A DNA stretch of 64,000 bases, from positions 124,001 to 188,000 of the forward strand of contig LWRO01000008.1 in the NCBI GenBank assembly GCA_001657325.1, written 5' to 3'. The position numbers were made by a program, and so were the translations under genes. The notes below the pieces were generated by a model. The model made no database searches, was not told the origin of the DNA, and was given only the letters and a program-made list of their open reading frames with translations. This DNA is from Geitlerinema sp. BBD 1991-9 (GTDB lineage: Bacteria > Cyanobacteriota > Cyanobacteriia > Cyanobacteriales > Geitlerinemataceae). How positions within the stretch are numbered: the first letter of the stretch is position 1; every line of letters begins with the position of its first letter. Below are positions 8,449 through 18,404 of the stretch, piece by piece.

Positions 8449-9525
8449 ATGAGACGACAGAAATATTGGTGGACGGGCATCGTCACCGCGCTCGTCGCGA
8501 TCGTGGTCGGTTGTACCACCCAACCCAACCCCTCGGGAACCCCAACATCTCCAGCAACGGACAACGGCGAACAGGTTGTCAATCTCTATTCGTCGCGTCA
8601 CTACGACACCGATCGAAGCTTGTACGACAACTTCACCGAACAAACGGGAATTACGGTGAACCTCGTCGAAGCGAAGGGTGACGAACTCATCGAACGGATT
8701 AAAAGCGAAGGCGCGAACAGTCCAGCAGACGTTTATATTACGGTCGATGCCGGGATGTTGTGGCGAGCGCAGGAAGCAGAAGTTTTACAACCGATCGCGT
8801 CCGAGGTACTCGATGACAAAGTACCTGAATACCTGCGAGATCCCGAAGGACACTGGTTCGGGTTGTCGAAACGGGCGCGAGTCATCGTCTACAATACAGA
8901 AACCGTCAGCCCGGACGAACTCTCAACTTATGAAGATCTCGCCGATCCGAAATGGCAAGGACGGCTGATCGTTCGATCGTCGAATAATATTTACAACCAA
9001 TCCCTCGTCGGTTCGATTCTCGCAGCGAACGGGGAAGAAGCCACAGAGGAATGGGTGAAAGGCATTGTTGAAAACTTCGCCCGTCCCCCAGAAGGAAACG
9101 ATACCGCACAAATTCGCGCGGTTGCGGATGGTGTTGCCGATGTTGCCCTAGCGAACAGTTATTACATGGCACGGTTGGCGAATTCTAGCGATCCAGAAGA
9201 GCGCTCGATCGCAGAAAAAGTCGACATGTTCTTTCCCAATCAGGACGATCGAGGGACGCACGTTAATATTAGCGGTATCGGTGTTGCCGCCAACGCCCCT
9301 CATCGGGAAAACGCAATTCAATTCATCGAGTATTTAGTTAGTCCCGAAGCGCAGGTGATTTTTGCCAAAGGAAACAATGAGTTTCCAGTGGTGGACGGTG
9401 TGGATTTAGATAATCCATACTTGGAAAAATACGCCGCTTTTAAAGAAGATACGCTGAATGCTGCGGTCTTTGGCAAAAATAACGCCGAAGCGCTCAAAAT
9501 TATGGATCGCGCGGGTTGGAAGTAA
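8449..9525 (+). CDS. futA: Iron(III) ABC transporter substrate-binding lipoprotein (FutA/IdiA family)
   Basis: 358-aa periplasmic ferric-ion binding protein. Residues 1-22 form a lipoprotein signal with a lipobox ending VVGC, followed by a Pro/Thr linker. The mature part starts VVNLYSSRHYDTD, the hallmark of FutA/IdiA/FbpA, where Y and H residues help bind iron; the YY pair in ANSYYMARL supplies further tyrosine ligands. No permease or ATPase gene (futB, futC) follows, so it works with components encoded elsewhere. A palindrome about 100 bp upstream suggests iron-dependent control and a terminator follows the stop. Whether it is FutA1-like or FutA2-like cannot be told here. Confidence 0.9.
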   Translation: MRRQKYWWTGIVTALVAIVVGCTTQPNPSGTPTSPATDNGEQVVNLYSSRHYDTDRSLYDNFTEQTGITVNLVEAKGDELIERIKSEGANSPADVYITVDAGMLWRAQEAEVLQPIASEVLDDKVPEYLRDPEGHWFGLSKRARVIVYNTETVSPDELSTYEDLADPKWQGRLIVRSSNNIYNQSLVGSILAANGEEATEEWVKGIVENFARPPEGNDTAQIRAVADGVADVALANSYYMARLANSSDPEERSIAEKVDMFFPNQDDRGTHVNISGIGVAANAPHRENAIQFIEYLVSPEAQVIFAKGNNEFPVVDGVDLDNPYLEKYAAFKEDTLNAAVFGKNNAEALKIMDRAGWK

Positions 9526-9555
9526 CTGCTTGAGAAACAGATGCGATTTTCAAGT

Positions 9556-9588
9556 CCCGGTTTCCTCGAGGAATCGGGATTCTTTTTA
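9556..9588 (+). terminator. Intrinsic terminator after futA
   Basis: A stem formed by CCCGGTTTCC and GGAATCGGG around a TCGA loop, followed by TTCTTTTT. It lies 30 bp past the futA stop. Confidence 0.75.
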
Positions 9589-9697
9589 ACTCGCGACATG
9601 TCAAACTCGAGACCTGGCAAATTCGATCGCGTCAGTGGGCAACGCTGAAACCCGTAAACTATACTACTGAATGGAGTTTTGGGGAGTACTCGACGGT

Positions 9698-10636
9698 ATG
9701 GCGACGCAAGGATTTTTCAGATCTCGTTCGTGGAAAACGGTTGCTCGATCGATCCTATCGATCGGTACGAGTTCGATCGTTTTGAGCTTAAGTAGCTTAA
9801 CAGCTCCAGCCATTGCAGGCGATCCATTTCGCAGCGAAAACCCCCACGACATCGGCGACAAAACCGAGCGAGCGTTTGAAGCATTTTTCAGAGACGGACA
9901 TTACCCGAACGCGAAGACTTACATCGACGAAGCACTCGACAGCGAAGGTGAAGATCCGATCGTTCCCGCAATGAAAGCATCGCTGATTTACCTCGAAGAT
10001 CCCGACGAACTTCCCGAAGAATTTCAAACTTACGCCGCGCAAACCCTGAGTTCGGCGGAAACATTGGTGGAAACCGACGCGCTACGGGGTAATCTCTATC
10101 TAGCCATCGGACACTTCCTCGAGGGTGCTTACGTTTTAAAGCGAGATGGCTTGGTGAACGGAATTCCCACAGCGCTCAACAAGTTACAAAAAGTATTCGA
10201 GCATCTCGATCGAGCCGGAGACATCAATTCAACCGATCCGGAGTTGAACATTATCAAGGGTTACATGGATTTGTTGTTGGCGACGAACCTTCCGTTCGCC
10301 AATCCCGAACGTCCGATCGAACGCTTGTCCGAGTATGCTGCACCGGAATATTTAGCAAAACGAGGATTAGCGGTTGGATTTCGCGATTTAGAGCGGCTCG
10401 ACGAAGCCATGGAAGCCGTCGAGCGCTCCTTGGAACTCACGCCGAACAACCCGGAAGTGATGTATTTGAAAGCGCAAATTTACGTTGAAAAGGGCGAACA
10501 CGCGACGAGTTTGGAATGGTTCGATCGAGCGCTGGAAATGAAAGATCAACTCCTCGAGGATTTGGTGCGTCAGATTCAGCGGGAACGCGATAAAGCGAGC
10601 CGAGAGGTTGAAGCCAACAACACCGATGCGCCTTAA
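9698..10636 (+). CDS. Exported TPR-repeat protein of Sll0314 type
   Basis: 312-aa protein from the preferred start, an ATG at 9698 preceded by GGGGAG; an upstream in-frame ATG at 9671 has no Shine-Dalgarno. Residues 1-40 form a signal peptide ending APAIAGDP. The C-terminal third (about 235-290) has TPR repeats, for example RLDEAMEAVERSLELTPNNP and the following EKGEHATSLEWFDRALEM. The middle part resembles a protein found across cyanobacteria (the Sll0314 group, from memory). It probably acts as a periplasmic or lumenal scaffold; its partner is unknown. It is followed 40 bp later by the DUF3531-like gene on the same strand. Confidence 0.8.
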   Translation: MATQGFFRSRSWKTVARSILSIGTSSIVLSLSSLTAPAIAGDPFRSENPHDIGDKTERAFEAFFRDGHYPNAKTYIDEALDSEGEDPIVPAMKASLIYLEDPDELPEEFQTYAAQTLSSAETLVETDALRGNLYLAIGHFLEGAYVLKRDGLVNGIPTALNKLQKVFEHLDRAGDINSTDPELNIIKGYMDLLLATNLPFANPERPIERLSEYAAPEYLAKRGLAVGFRDLERLDEAMEAVERSLELTPNNPEVMYLKAQIYVEKGEHATSLEWFDRALEMKDQLLEDLVRQIQRERDKASREVEANNTDAP

Positions 10637-10675
10637 GGTATGATGAGAGGTTGCCAAATCTCCAATCCTTGACTT

Positions 10676-11125
10676 ATGCACGTACAATTTCGCGAATTCA
10701 ACCCCTTCGACGTTTGGTTTTGGCTCGAATTCAACAACACCCCCTCGCCGCTCGAACAACAATATATCGAAGAGTTGTTTGATTCGTGGTTTTTTCTGGG
10801 GAAACTCGGCGGGTTCAACGCTGAAAACCTGCAAGTGCAAGAGGGGGGTTGGGAACTCAGCTATATGGACTACAGAGATCGAGTCGCGGACGAGTCAATG
10901 ATGGCATTGATGCACAACATGGGCGAGTTTGAGTATCGCGAAAATTGGGGACGTTGCTGGTTCGATTTAGGAACGAGCGATGCGATCTCGATCGATATTT
11001 TAGTCAACGCTCTGCGTCAGTTGAGTCTAGATTACGTTTCGATCGAGCGCTTGATTATCGGCGGACAAAATGAAGACTGGCCAGTTCCTGAGTCTCACGA
11101 AGCTCAATTTGCCGACTATAATTAA
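10676..11125 (+). CDS. DUF3531-like conserved protein
   Basis: 149-aa soluble protein beginning with FREFNPFDVWFWLEF, a block I associate with the DUF3531 family of cyanobacteria and plastids. It is acidic and aromatic-rich, without signal peptide or membrane segment. No catalytic motif is visible and the function is unknown. It is probably co-transcribed with the TPR gene 39 bp upstream. The family name rests on memory of the N-terminal block, so it is offered with moderate confidence. Confidence 0.75.
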   Translation: MHVQFREFNPFDVWFWLEFNNTPSPLEQQYIEELFDSWFFLGKLGGFNAENLQVQEGGWELSYMDYRDRVADESMMALMHNMGEFEYRENWGRCWFDLGTSDAISIDILVNALRQLSLDYVSIERLIIGGQNEDWPVPESHEAQFADYN

Positions 11126-11157
11126 ATCGAACGTTCAAAATTGACAGCTCGATCCTC

Positions 11158-11586
11158 ATGGGAAAATCGAATTCAATTCGCGTTTTAGCGCTAGGATTAA
11201 TTCTCAATGAAACTCGCCTGTTTTTGGGAGAAGGACACGATTCCGCAAAAAAGCAGGTGTTTTATCGTGCTTTGGGAGGAGGCGTCGATTTTGGCGAACA
11301 CAGTTTCGATGCCCTTCAGCGAGAATTCCAAGAAGAATTAGAAGCCGATTTAAAAAATATTGAATATTTAGGATGTATCGAAAATATTTTTGAATATAAA
11401 GGAAAGCCAAGCCACGAAGTCATTCAATTGTATCGTTGTGATTTTGTCGATCCAAAATTTTACGAAACCGATCGCGTTCCGTTTTGTGAAGGAAAGCGTA
11501 AGAAAACAGCCATGTGGGTCGAGATTGACAAGTTTCGATCGAAGGAGTTGATTTTGTATCCAGAAGGATTTTTAGAGTACGTATAA
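11158..11586 (+). CDS. Nudix hydrolase
   Basis: 142-aa Nudix-fold hydrolase acting on a nucleoside diphosphate linked to another moiety; the substrate is unknown. The Nudix box runs from G40-G41 region as G-x5-E-x7-RE-F-x-EE-L-E, so the metal-binding E residues are present, but the final Gly of the consensus GX5EX7REUXEEXGU is a Glu. Codon use is more A+T-rich than its neighbours, a mild hint of transfer. It is 32 bp after the DUF3531-like gene and could be the last gene of that small operon. Confidence 0.85.
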   Translation: MGKSNSIRVLALGLILNETRLFLGEGHDSAKKQVFYRALGGGVDFGEHSFDALQREFQEELEADLKNIEYLGCIENIFEYKGKPSHEVIQLYRCDFVDPKFYETDRVPFCEGKRKKTAMWVEIDKFRSKELILYPEGFLEYV

Positions 11587-12090
11587 AATCCTCAATTTTA
11601 GGTTTCTTCCACACTGAATTGCTAGATCGTCGAACCGGCCAACAACCAGTTCCCACCTTCTCGGATTCACGTTCGCCGTTCAACTCGAATTTCCTTCGAT
11701 CGTGTGAATTACGGTTGGCGAGACTCACATCCCCATCTCAGCGTTGACCCGTGAAATCTCCTTCATCATTTCCGAACTCGCGGCGAGGGCGATGCAGACT
11801 TCGGAGTTCGGTTAACTTCGATCTCCAAAGTCGAGTTGTAGAGGGGGCGCGAAGCACGACACAGAAAGTGTTCGATCTCGGGGTTTCTGCCAGAGCGATC
11901 GAAACATCACAAGCCATCGCGTCAGTTCGATCGAACCGAACGTTTTTGGCAGTCCGAGTCGATCGATGGACGTGGAAACCCCCAAACCGCTCCCAAGGTG
12001 AAGTTCGTGCCATAGCATAGTAGATAGGGAATGCGTTCGTGACGTCGAACGGAGTTCTCTCGACCTCATTCTCGATCGGGGCAATTTCTT
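11587..12090. other. Intergenic stretch without a recognised gene
   Basis: About 500 bp between the Nudix gene and the cation ATPase. ORFs on both strands here are short and unconvincing. I see no tRNA, riboswitch or clear hairpin. Confidence 0.5.
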
Positions 12091-14772
12091 ATGGTGGAGC
12101 GCTCAAACTCTCCGTGGACCTGTTCGCCAAACGACATTTTACAAAAACTCCAGGTTTCCACCGAACAAGGCCTCTCCGAACAGACCGTCCAACACCGACA
12201 CGAGCAGTACGGCTACAACCGTCTTGAGGAAACGAAGCGCCGAAGTAACTGGAAAATTTTTGTCGAACAGTTTGAGAGTCCCATTATCGGCTTACTGGCG
12301 GTCGCTGCAGTTCTATCTTTTGCATTTGGAGATTGGATTGAAGGAATCGCCATTCTCGTGGCGATTTTCGTCAACACGGCGATCGGATTTTTCACTGAAG
12401 TCCAAGCCGTTCGATCGATGGAAGCCCTCCAACAACTGAGTAGTACGACCACCAAAGTTCGGCGAGACGGACAAATTCGAGAAATTCCCGCCGAAGAGCT
12501 CGTCCCGGGGGACATTATCGTTCTCGACAGTGGAGATGTCATTACCGCAGACTTGCGCCTCGTCAAAGCCTACTCGCTACAGGCCAACGAGTCTTCTCTG
12601 ACTGGAGAATCAGTTCCCGTCGATAAAAGCATCGAATGCCTCGACGAGAAAACGCCCCTGGCTGAACGAATCAATATGCTCTATAAAGGAACGTCCCTCA
12701 CACGAGGGTCTGGAACGGGGGTCGTCGTCGCCACGGGAACGAAAACCGAATTGGGGCGAATTGCCGAGTTAACCCAACAAGCTTCACCCAACGAACAAAC
12801 CCCCTTAGAAGAACGACTCGACCAACTTGGGCGGCGGTTGATTTGGTTGACGCTCTCGATCGTGGTCTTGGTGGCGGCTTCTGGAATTTTCGTCGGTAAA
12901 GATATCTTACTGATGGTGGAAACTGCCATCGCTCTAGCTGTAGCGGCCGTTCCCGAAGGCCTGCCCATTGTCGCAACGATCGCCCTCGCCCGTGGGATGT
13001 GGCGCATGGCCAAACAAAACGCCTTGATTAACCGACTTTCTGCGGTCGAGACCCTCGGGGCCACGAGTACGATCTGCACGGATAAAACGGGAACGCTCAC
13101 CGAAAATCAAATGACGGTGAGTTGCATCGTTTTAGAATCCGGTTCGATCGAGATTGACGGAACAGACGAAATCGCTTTGCAATATGCCGGTCGATTTCTC
13201 CAAAACGATCGATCGATCGATCCCAAGCAAGACAAACTTCTCTATACCGCCCTTGAAGTGTCCGTCCTGTGCAACAACGCCGCCTTACAACCGGAAGCAT
13301 CGAACGAAAGCCGCGCGGTTGGCGATCCGATGGAAGTCGCCCTGCTCGTCGCCGGAGCCAAAGGGAAACTCCGACGAGAGCAATTACTCGAACACCAGCC
13401 CGAAATCCGCGAAGTGGCCTTCGACCCCGACCTCAAAATGATGGCGACCGTCCACGATATCGGAGATCGATATCGATTTGCGGTCAAAGGCGCACCTGAG
13501 TCTGTCCTTGAAGTCTGCTCCCATCAGATGACTGCATCTGGATCTCGTCCGATGAGTCGTGAAGAAGCCAAACACTGGGAAACCCAAAGCCACCAACTGG
13601 CCGAAACCGGATTGCGCGTTTTGGCACTCGCCCAGAAAATCGAGGAAGACGACCTCGATCGACCTTACGAAAACCTCACCTTTGTCGGGTTAGTCGGCTT
13701 ACTCGACCCACCGCGCCAAAGCGTCCGTCCGGCCATCGAAGAGTGTCAGCGAGCCGGCATTCGCATCGTCATGGTCACGGGCGATCAAGCCCTCACAGCA
13801 CATCATATCAGTATTGCCGTAGGCTTACGGTCAGACGAATCCGCCCGAGTTATGCTCGGGGAAGCCTTGAACGACATCGATACACTATCGACCCAGGAAC
13901 AGAAGCGCCTGATGGAAACGGCAATTTTCGCCCGCGTTTCGCCCGAGCAAAAACTCAACCTCGTGACCCTTCACCAGCAGAGCGGTGCCGTCGTGGCGAT
14001 GACGGGAGACGGGGTGAACGACGCACCCGCCTTGAAAAAGGCCGATATCGGCGTGGCCATGGGACAGCGAGGGACCCAAGTCGCGAAGGAAGCCGCCGAT
14101 ATGGTCTTGCAAGACGACTCCTTCGCCACGATTGTGGCAGCAGTCGAACAGGGGCGGGCAATTTTCAGTAACATCCGGAAGTTTACCTTTTATCTATTAT
14201 CCGGCAACGTCGGGGAACTGCTCGCCATCGGTATCGCAGCCTTGTGGAACGCGCCGTTACCCCTGCTTCCATTGCAAATTTTGTACATCAATTTCGTTAA
14301 CGATGCGTTTCCAGCACTTGCCCTGGGCGTTGGCGAGGGATCGGATACTTTGATGCAGTATCCTCCGCGCAATCCGACAGAACCCGTTCTCACTCGATCG
14401 CATTGGCTGGGGATTGTGGGATACGGCATTGCGATCGGCGTAGTGGTTCTCGGGGCTTTTGGGTTGTCGCTGGACTGGCTGGGGTTGAACCCGCAACAAG
14501 CCACGACGGTTTCGTTTATGACGATCGGCTTTGCGCGACTGTGGCACGTGTTCAACATGCGCGATCGAGGTTCGGGTTTCATCCACAACGAAATCTCCCA
14601 CAATCCTTACATTTGGGCTGCTCTGGCGCTGTGTACGGTGTTACTGATCGCGGCGGTTTACCTTCCCGGCCTGTCCACCGCCATGAAAACCGTCGATCCC
14701 GGTTTAGAGGGTTGGCTGTTGGTGGGAGTCATGAGTTTAATTCCCTGGATTGTCGGGCAACTGACGAAGTGA
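12091..14772 (+). CDS. P2-type cation-transporting ATPase (Ca2+-ATPase-like)
   Basis: 893-aa membrane P-type ATPase. An N-terminal cation-ATPase domain (about 1-60) precedes TM1-TM2 (about 65-105), the actuator TGES at 171-174, TM4 with the ion-binding PEGLP at 288-292, the phosphorylated Asp in DKTGTLT at 331, the hinge MTGDGVNDAPALKKADIG near 640, and six C-terminal helices. The VAAVPEGLP form and overall length match SERCA/PMR-like ATPases; cyanobacterial relatives are called PacL or PMA1. Calcium is the likeliest substrate, but Na+ or another cation cannot be excluded. Monocistronic. Confidence 0.9.
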   Translation: MVERSNSPWTCSPNDILQKLQVSTEQGLSEQTVQHRHEQYGYNRLEETKRRSNWKIFVEQFESPIIGLLAVAAVLSFAFGDWIEGIAILVAIFVNTAIGFFTEVQAVRSMEALQQLSSTTTKVRRDGQIREIPAEELVPGDIIVLDSGDVITADLRLVKAYSLQANESSLTGESVPVDKSIECLDEKTPLAERINMLYKGTSLTRGSGTGVVVATGTKTELGRIAELTQQASPNEQTPLEERLDQLGRRLIWLTLSIVVLVAASGIFVGKDILLMVETAIALAVAAVPEGLPIVATIALARGMWRMAKQNALINRLSAVETLGATSTICTDKTGTLTENQMTVSCIVLESGSIEIDGTDEIALQYAGRFLQNDRSIDPKQDKLLYTALEVSVLCNNAALQPEASNESRAVGDPMEVALLVAGAKGKLRREQLLEHQPEIREVAFDPDLKMMATVHDIGDRYRFAVKGAPESVLEVCSHQMTASGSRPMSREEAKHWETQSHQLAETGLRVLALAQKIEEDDLDRPYENLTFVGLVGLLDPPRQSVRPAIEECQRAGIRIVMVTGDQALTAHHISIAVGLRSDESARVMLGEALNDIDTLSTQEQKRLMETAIFARVSPEQKLNLVTLHQQSGAVVAMTGDGVNDAPALKKADIGVAMGQRGTQVAKEAADMVLQDDSFATIVAAVEQGRAIFSNIRKFTFYLLSGNVGELLAIGIAALWNAPLPLLPLQILYINFVNDAFPALALGVGEGSDTLMQYPPRNPTEPVLTRSHWLGIVGYGIAIGVVVLGAFGLSLDWLGLNPQQATTVSFMTIGFARLWHVFNMRDRGSGFIHNEISHNPYIWAALALCTVLLIAAVYLPGLSTAMKTVDPGLEGWLLVGVMSLIPWIVGQLTK

Positions 14773-14775
14773 AAA

Positions 14776-14791
14776 CCGACATCGATGTCGG
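14776..14791. terminator. Palindrome after the cation ATPase gene
   Basis: CCGACATCGATGTCGG is a perfect 16-bp palindrome starting 3 bp past the stop codon. It can form a hairpin but has no T-tract, so terminator function is uncertain. Confidence 0.4.
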
Positions 14792-14978
14792 ACTATAAAA
14801 TCTCCCCGAGAAGACAAAACAGGAGAAGGATCGCAATTGATTGCATTGGAGTTCGAGCGTAGCAGAACCCTTCGATTTGGAGGTGAACGCGCTTAACTCG
14901 TCCCTTTTTAAAGTTGAGGCCAATTGTGACTCGTGTTAATCGGATAATCTACAATCCTCGATCGATCTCCAGTTTCTA

Positions 14979-17903
14979 TTACGTCAGTGTTAAGGTAACA
15001 TTCAACGGTTCAGAGAAATTGTTATTTTCTCGACTTTCAAGAACTCGACCGTAGCTCGGTGCGAATTCTTCGCCAGCAGTGCTATCCGCAACCGCCCAAA
15101 TAGAAACCTCTCGATCGAGTAAGGTTTCGTCGATAAACGTCAGTTCTCCAGTAAACGTCACCTCTTCTCCCGGATCGAGAGGATTGCGCGTAAACGGATA
15201 CCAGAGACTCGAACCATCAACATCACTCGTGGTTTGAGCGTCAAACGGTAGGAGAGACGATCCGCCAGACCCCGGCGTGCGTTCGTAGTGGACAGATACC
15301 TTAAACACGTCGTTCGCCGTTTGGTTACCTTGATTGGCAACCGTCACTTCGATGGGCAAGATAATATCATTGCCGCTTAGAGATGGCGAACCGGTCACTT
15401 CAACTGACCTGGCGACTAAATCCGGGCCGTTGACCTGACGGACACCACTCACCAATAGCGAGTAATCCTGCCAATATACGTCTCCGGTATGGCCGATGTG
15501 GATCGCGTAATCCCCTGCCAGAGGTGCGTCGATAACCACCTGTTCGACGTTATCGAGGTGATTTGCTCGATTGCGCGATGCCGAGTCGTTCGGACGATTG
15601 GGATCGAGCGTCCAAGGATAATAGGTTTCACCTCCTGGCCCCGTTATCCGAAGATCGAGATCGTTGGTGAGTACGGAAGTGGTGTCGTCTAGACCATCGC
15701 CGTGCGCGTCGCCGGGTGGATCGTTCCATACGATCGTTACTTTCAACGGCCCGCCCAAGGATCGAACGTTCGTTGTCTGTTCGTTACCCCTGTAGGAGCT
15801 TTCCAACAGCCAGGCAACAGAATCGGGACTTGGGTTACTGGCATGAGTCAGAAACTCTGCGGCCGCAGTAGCATCGACAACGCCCCAACCGTATTGGTAA
15901 TCCGGCCCCGTCCGGCCGGCATCAAAGGCCGTGTGGATCGCTAGTGCTTTCATCGTCGCACTGCGCGGTTGAGGATCGAACAGGTCGTTGTAATGTTCGA
16001 TAAGGAGTGCTGCCGTACCCGTTACGTTCGGAGCAGCCATCGACGTTCCGTCTATCCGAGCGTAACTGTTGTTGCTGACATCACCACTGGCATTGTGGGC
16101 AACCGAGGACAAGACTCCCACACCGTTCGCGACGACATCGGGTTTGATCCGTCCGTCATCAGTCGGCCCCCAAGATGAAAAACCACTCATGGTTACATCG
16201 GCGCTCGTGTAAGGATCGTTGGTCATATCGTCGATCGCACCGACAACGAGGCTGTTTTTAGCCGTTTTTTGAACGGCTAGAGAATCGTATCCGGTATTGC
16301 CGTTACCGTCTAAACCCGGCTGTGCGATAACGCCGATCGCCACTCGATACCATCCACTGCCAACCCAAGTGAAACCCGTCACGCTGGGGTTCGAGCCAAA
16401 GTAGGTGACGTAGGTGTTGTTGCCACTCTGGTTGGAAAACGCATCGTCTCGATCGTTGCCCGCCGACCACACGCTCAATAGGTGGGGGTTGGCAAATAGG
16501 GCCTCATCGAGATCTCGCGATTCAGACGAATATTTGCCGAAATCGACATCTTCAGTTGAAGACGTGCTGTAGTCCTGCAACCATACATCCGTGGTGTTGA
16601 TAGTTCCAACATTCACGGTATCGCGACTGCCGATCGTCCAACCGCTGGTCTGGCCGTAAGAATGGTTCGATGCCACCATCCACAGTGCATCGCGATCGAG
16701 TTCTGTGAAGTCGTTATCGTGGCTATAACTTCGGATGTTGAGAAGATCGGCCATACCACGAGCGTTGGCATGGCTTCCTGATGCGGCGATTGTTCCTGCA
16801 ACGTGAGTGGCGTGATTGCTAAAATCCGTACCACTATCAACGAGAGTAACGCGGCCAGTTAACTCTTGATGGCTGGTTTGGATTCGCCAACTTCCCGTGT
16901 CTGGTTCTGTCGCTTCCCACACGCCGACGGTGAGTCCCGAACCGTGTAAGTCCAAGCCCAGAGAGGTTTCTCCGTTAACGATCGCTAAAGGCGGGATCTG
17001 TAGCGCGATGGTGTTAGTGGTGTCTGCTGCGTTCACGTTGTTCGGTCGATCGATCTGCAATTCGTCCGGCGGAATCCCAGAACCGAGGAACCAAACCCCC
17101 TCACCCACAGGTATTGGATCGTCAACGAGTCCTAAATCTCGGACTAAATCGATCGTTCCCTCGCTTTGAGTTTCAATAAAATCTTCGGGGTCAATGGCAG
17201 TCGTTGGCGTGTCTGCGAGAAACGCTAGCGGTTCGCCGGTTTGCGTTGAAATCAAAAGCGTTCCGCCTTCTGGGTCGTCTCTCACCTCAATCTCGTCGGT
17301 AGAAACGCCGTTCGGCAGCATAATTCGATCGATACCATTTTCAAAGTCTGTGATAACGTCCCGTTCCCCAGCATCGAGTGCGAACGTATCGGGCAATCCA
17401 TCCCCTTCGTGACTCATCGGTCCCCCAGTCAGGGTATCGATTCCGACCCCACCGTAAAGCGTGTCGCGATCGCGATCGCCGTACAGTCGATCGTTTCCAG
17501 AATTCCCCAGAACCCAGTCGTCGTCCTGGCCGCCGAATCCCCAATCGTCATCAGCATGACCGGAAAGAACGTCGTTGCCGAGGTTGCCGAATAGGATATC
17601 GTTTCCTTGACCGCCATCGATCGTATCGTTGTCGCGACCGGAGGCGATCGTATCGCTTCCGGCGAAGCCTTCCATCGAGTCGTTCCCGCGATTGCCGAAG
17701 TAAATCCGCTCGCCGCTGTCGTCGACGGTGGTGTCATCTCCACCGAGCATTGCGATCGCGTCAGTACCCGTTGCACTCAAAAGGCTTAATTGGTCGCTGG
17801 GCAGGCGATCGAAGATCGGCAAGTCTGCACTATCTGTAGCGATTCCCCAATCGTAAATGCCATCTCCGTAAGGAATGCCGATCTGAACGTCTGAAAATAC
17901 CAT
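14979..17903 (-). CDS. Subtilisin-family (S8) secreted protease with N-terminal RTX repeats and a CARDB domain
   Basis: 974-aa protein from the ATG at 17903, chosen because GGGAGG lies 7 nt upstream; a longer in-frame start at 17981 has none. Residues about 60-180 hold RTX nonapeptide repeats (GGxGxDxxx type), then an S8 peptidase domain with His367 in NHATHVAGT and Ser621 in GTSMAAP; the catalytic Asp is less obvious because the usual VxxxDxG region reads VGVWEATEPD. The C terminus (about 865-970) looks like CARDB. There is no signal peptide, which fits type I secretion guided by RTX repeats, although these are normally C-terminal. No secretion ABC genes are adjacent. Confidence 0.85.
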   Translation of the reverse strand: MVFSDVQIGIPYGDGIYDWGIATDSADLPIFDRLPSDQLSLLSATGTDAIAMLGGDDTTVDDSGERIYFGNRGNDSMEGFAGSDTIASGRDNDTIDGGQGNDILFGNLGNDVLSGHADDDWGFGGQDDDWVLGNSGNDRLYGDRDRDTLYGGVGIDTLTGGPMSHEGDGLPDTFALDAGERDVITDFENGIDRIMLPNGVSTDEIEVRDDPEGGTLLISTQTGEPLAFLADTPTTAIDPEDFIETQSEGTIDLVRDLGLVDDPIPVGEGVWFLGSGIPPDELQIDRPNNVNAADTTNTIALQIPPLAIVNGETSLGLDLHGSGLTVGVWEATEPDTGSWRIQTSHQELTGRVTLVDSGTDFSNHATHVAGTIAASGSHANARGMADLLNIRSYSHDNDFTELDRDALWMVASNHSYGQTSGWTIGSRDTVNVGTINTTDVWLQDYSTSSTEDVDFGKYSSESRDLDEALFANPHLLSVWSAGNDRDDAFSNQSGNNTYVTYFGSNPSVTGFTWVGSGWYRVAIGVIAQPGLDGNGNTGYDSLAVQKTAKNSLVVGAIDDMTNDPYTSADVTMSGFSSWGPTDDGRIKPDVVANGVGVLSSVAHNASGDVSNNSYARIDGTSMAAPNVTGTAALLIEHYNDLFDPQPRSATMKALAIHTAFDAGRTGPDYQYGWGVVDATAAAEFLTHASNPSPDSVAWLLESSYRGNEQTTNVRSLGGPLKVTIVWNDPPGDAHGDGLDDTTSVLTNDLDLRITGPGGETYYPWTLDPNRPNDSASRNRANHLDNVEQVVIDAPLAGDYAIHIGHTGDVYWQDYSLLVSGVRQVNGPDLVARSVEVTGSPSLSGNDIILPIEVTVANQGNQTANDVFKVSVHYERTPGSGGSSLLPFDAQTTSDVDGSSLWYPFTRNPLDPGEEVTFTGELTFIDETLLDREVSIWAVADSTAGEEFAPSYGRVLESRENNNFSEPLNVTLTLT

Positions 17904-18404
17904 TTTGTTAACCTCCCAAAACTCTACCCTTCCCGGTTGAAAGTTTCGGTTGAGAGGTCTATCAAACGTTCGCGTTTTCAAAGTTGTTTTTTAAGCTGAG
18001 CTGAACCCCCCGTTTCACAGAGCTTTCAGGAATTCAGTCTGAGATCGCCTCGATCGGGGAAAATTCTGGCCAGCTAAGGAACTCAGTCTCTCAAGGTGTT
18101 GTTTAAAAATTAGCGCTCAGAGACAGCGATCTCAGATATCCCCTTCAAACAGTCAAACATCAATCTCGCTGTTCTCTCTAATTCTCTATTCCTTCGCGTT
18201 TTGTGAAAGACCCTCAATATTCGCCGGGGAGGAGTCTACTTCCATTACACTACGCTCGAAAGTTGCATCTCCTATTTTGTTAGGAATATTGATTGACGAA
18301 GAAGCACCATAACACTTTATTTGAAGTTTGGTTTTGAAAGGTCAGGATGAGTTTCCACATAAAGATTCGGTACAATCGACTAAGAGGATGCTGACATTCC
18401 AAAA
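17904..18404. other. Leader region of the RTX protease gene
   Basis: About 500 bp with the GGGAGG Shine-Dalgarno at 17911-17916 and A+T-rich stretches at 18100-18400. It should contain the promoter of the leftward protease gene and the 3' end of the next gene's transcript. No further gene was seen. Confidence 0.5.

Noticed and set aside
17904-17981. Longer start for the RTX protease
   Set aside because: The upstream start has no ribosome-binding site while the ATG at 17903 has a perfect GGGAGG at 7 nt.
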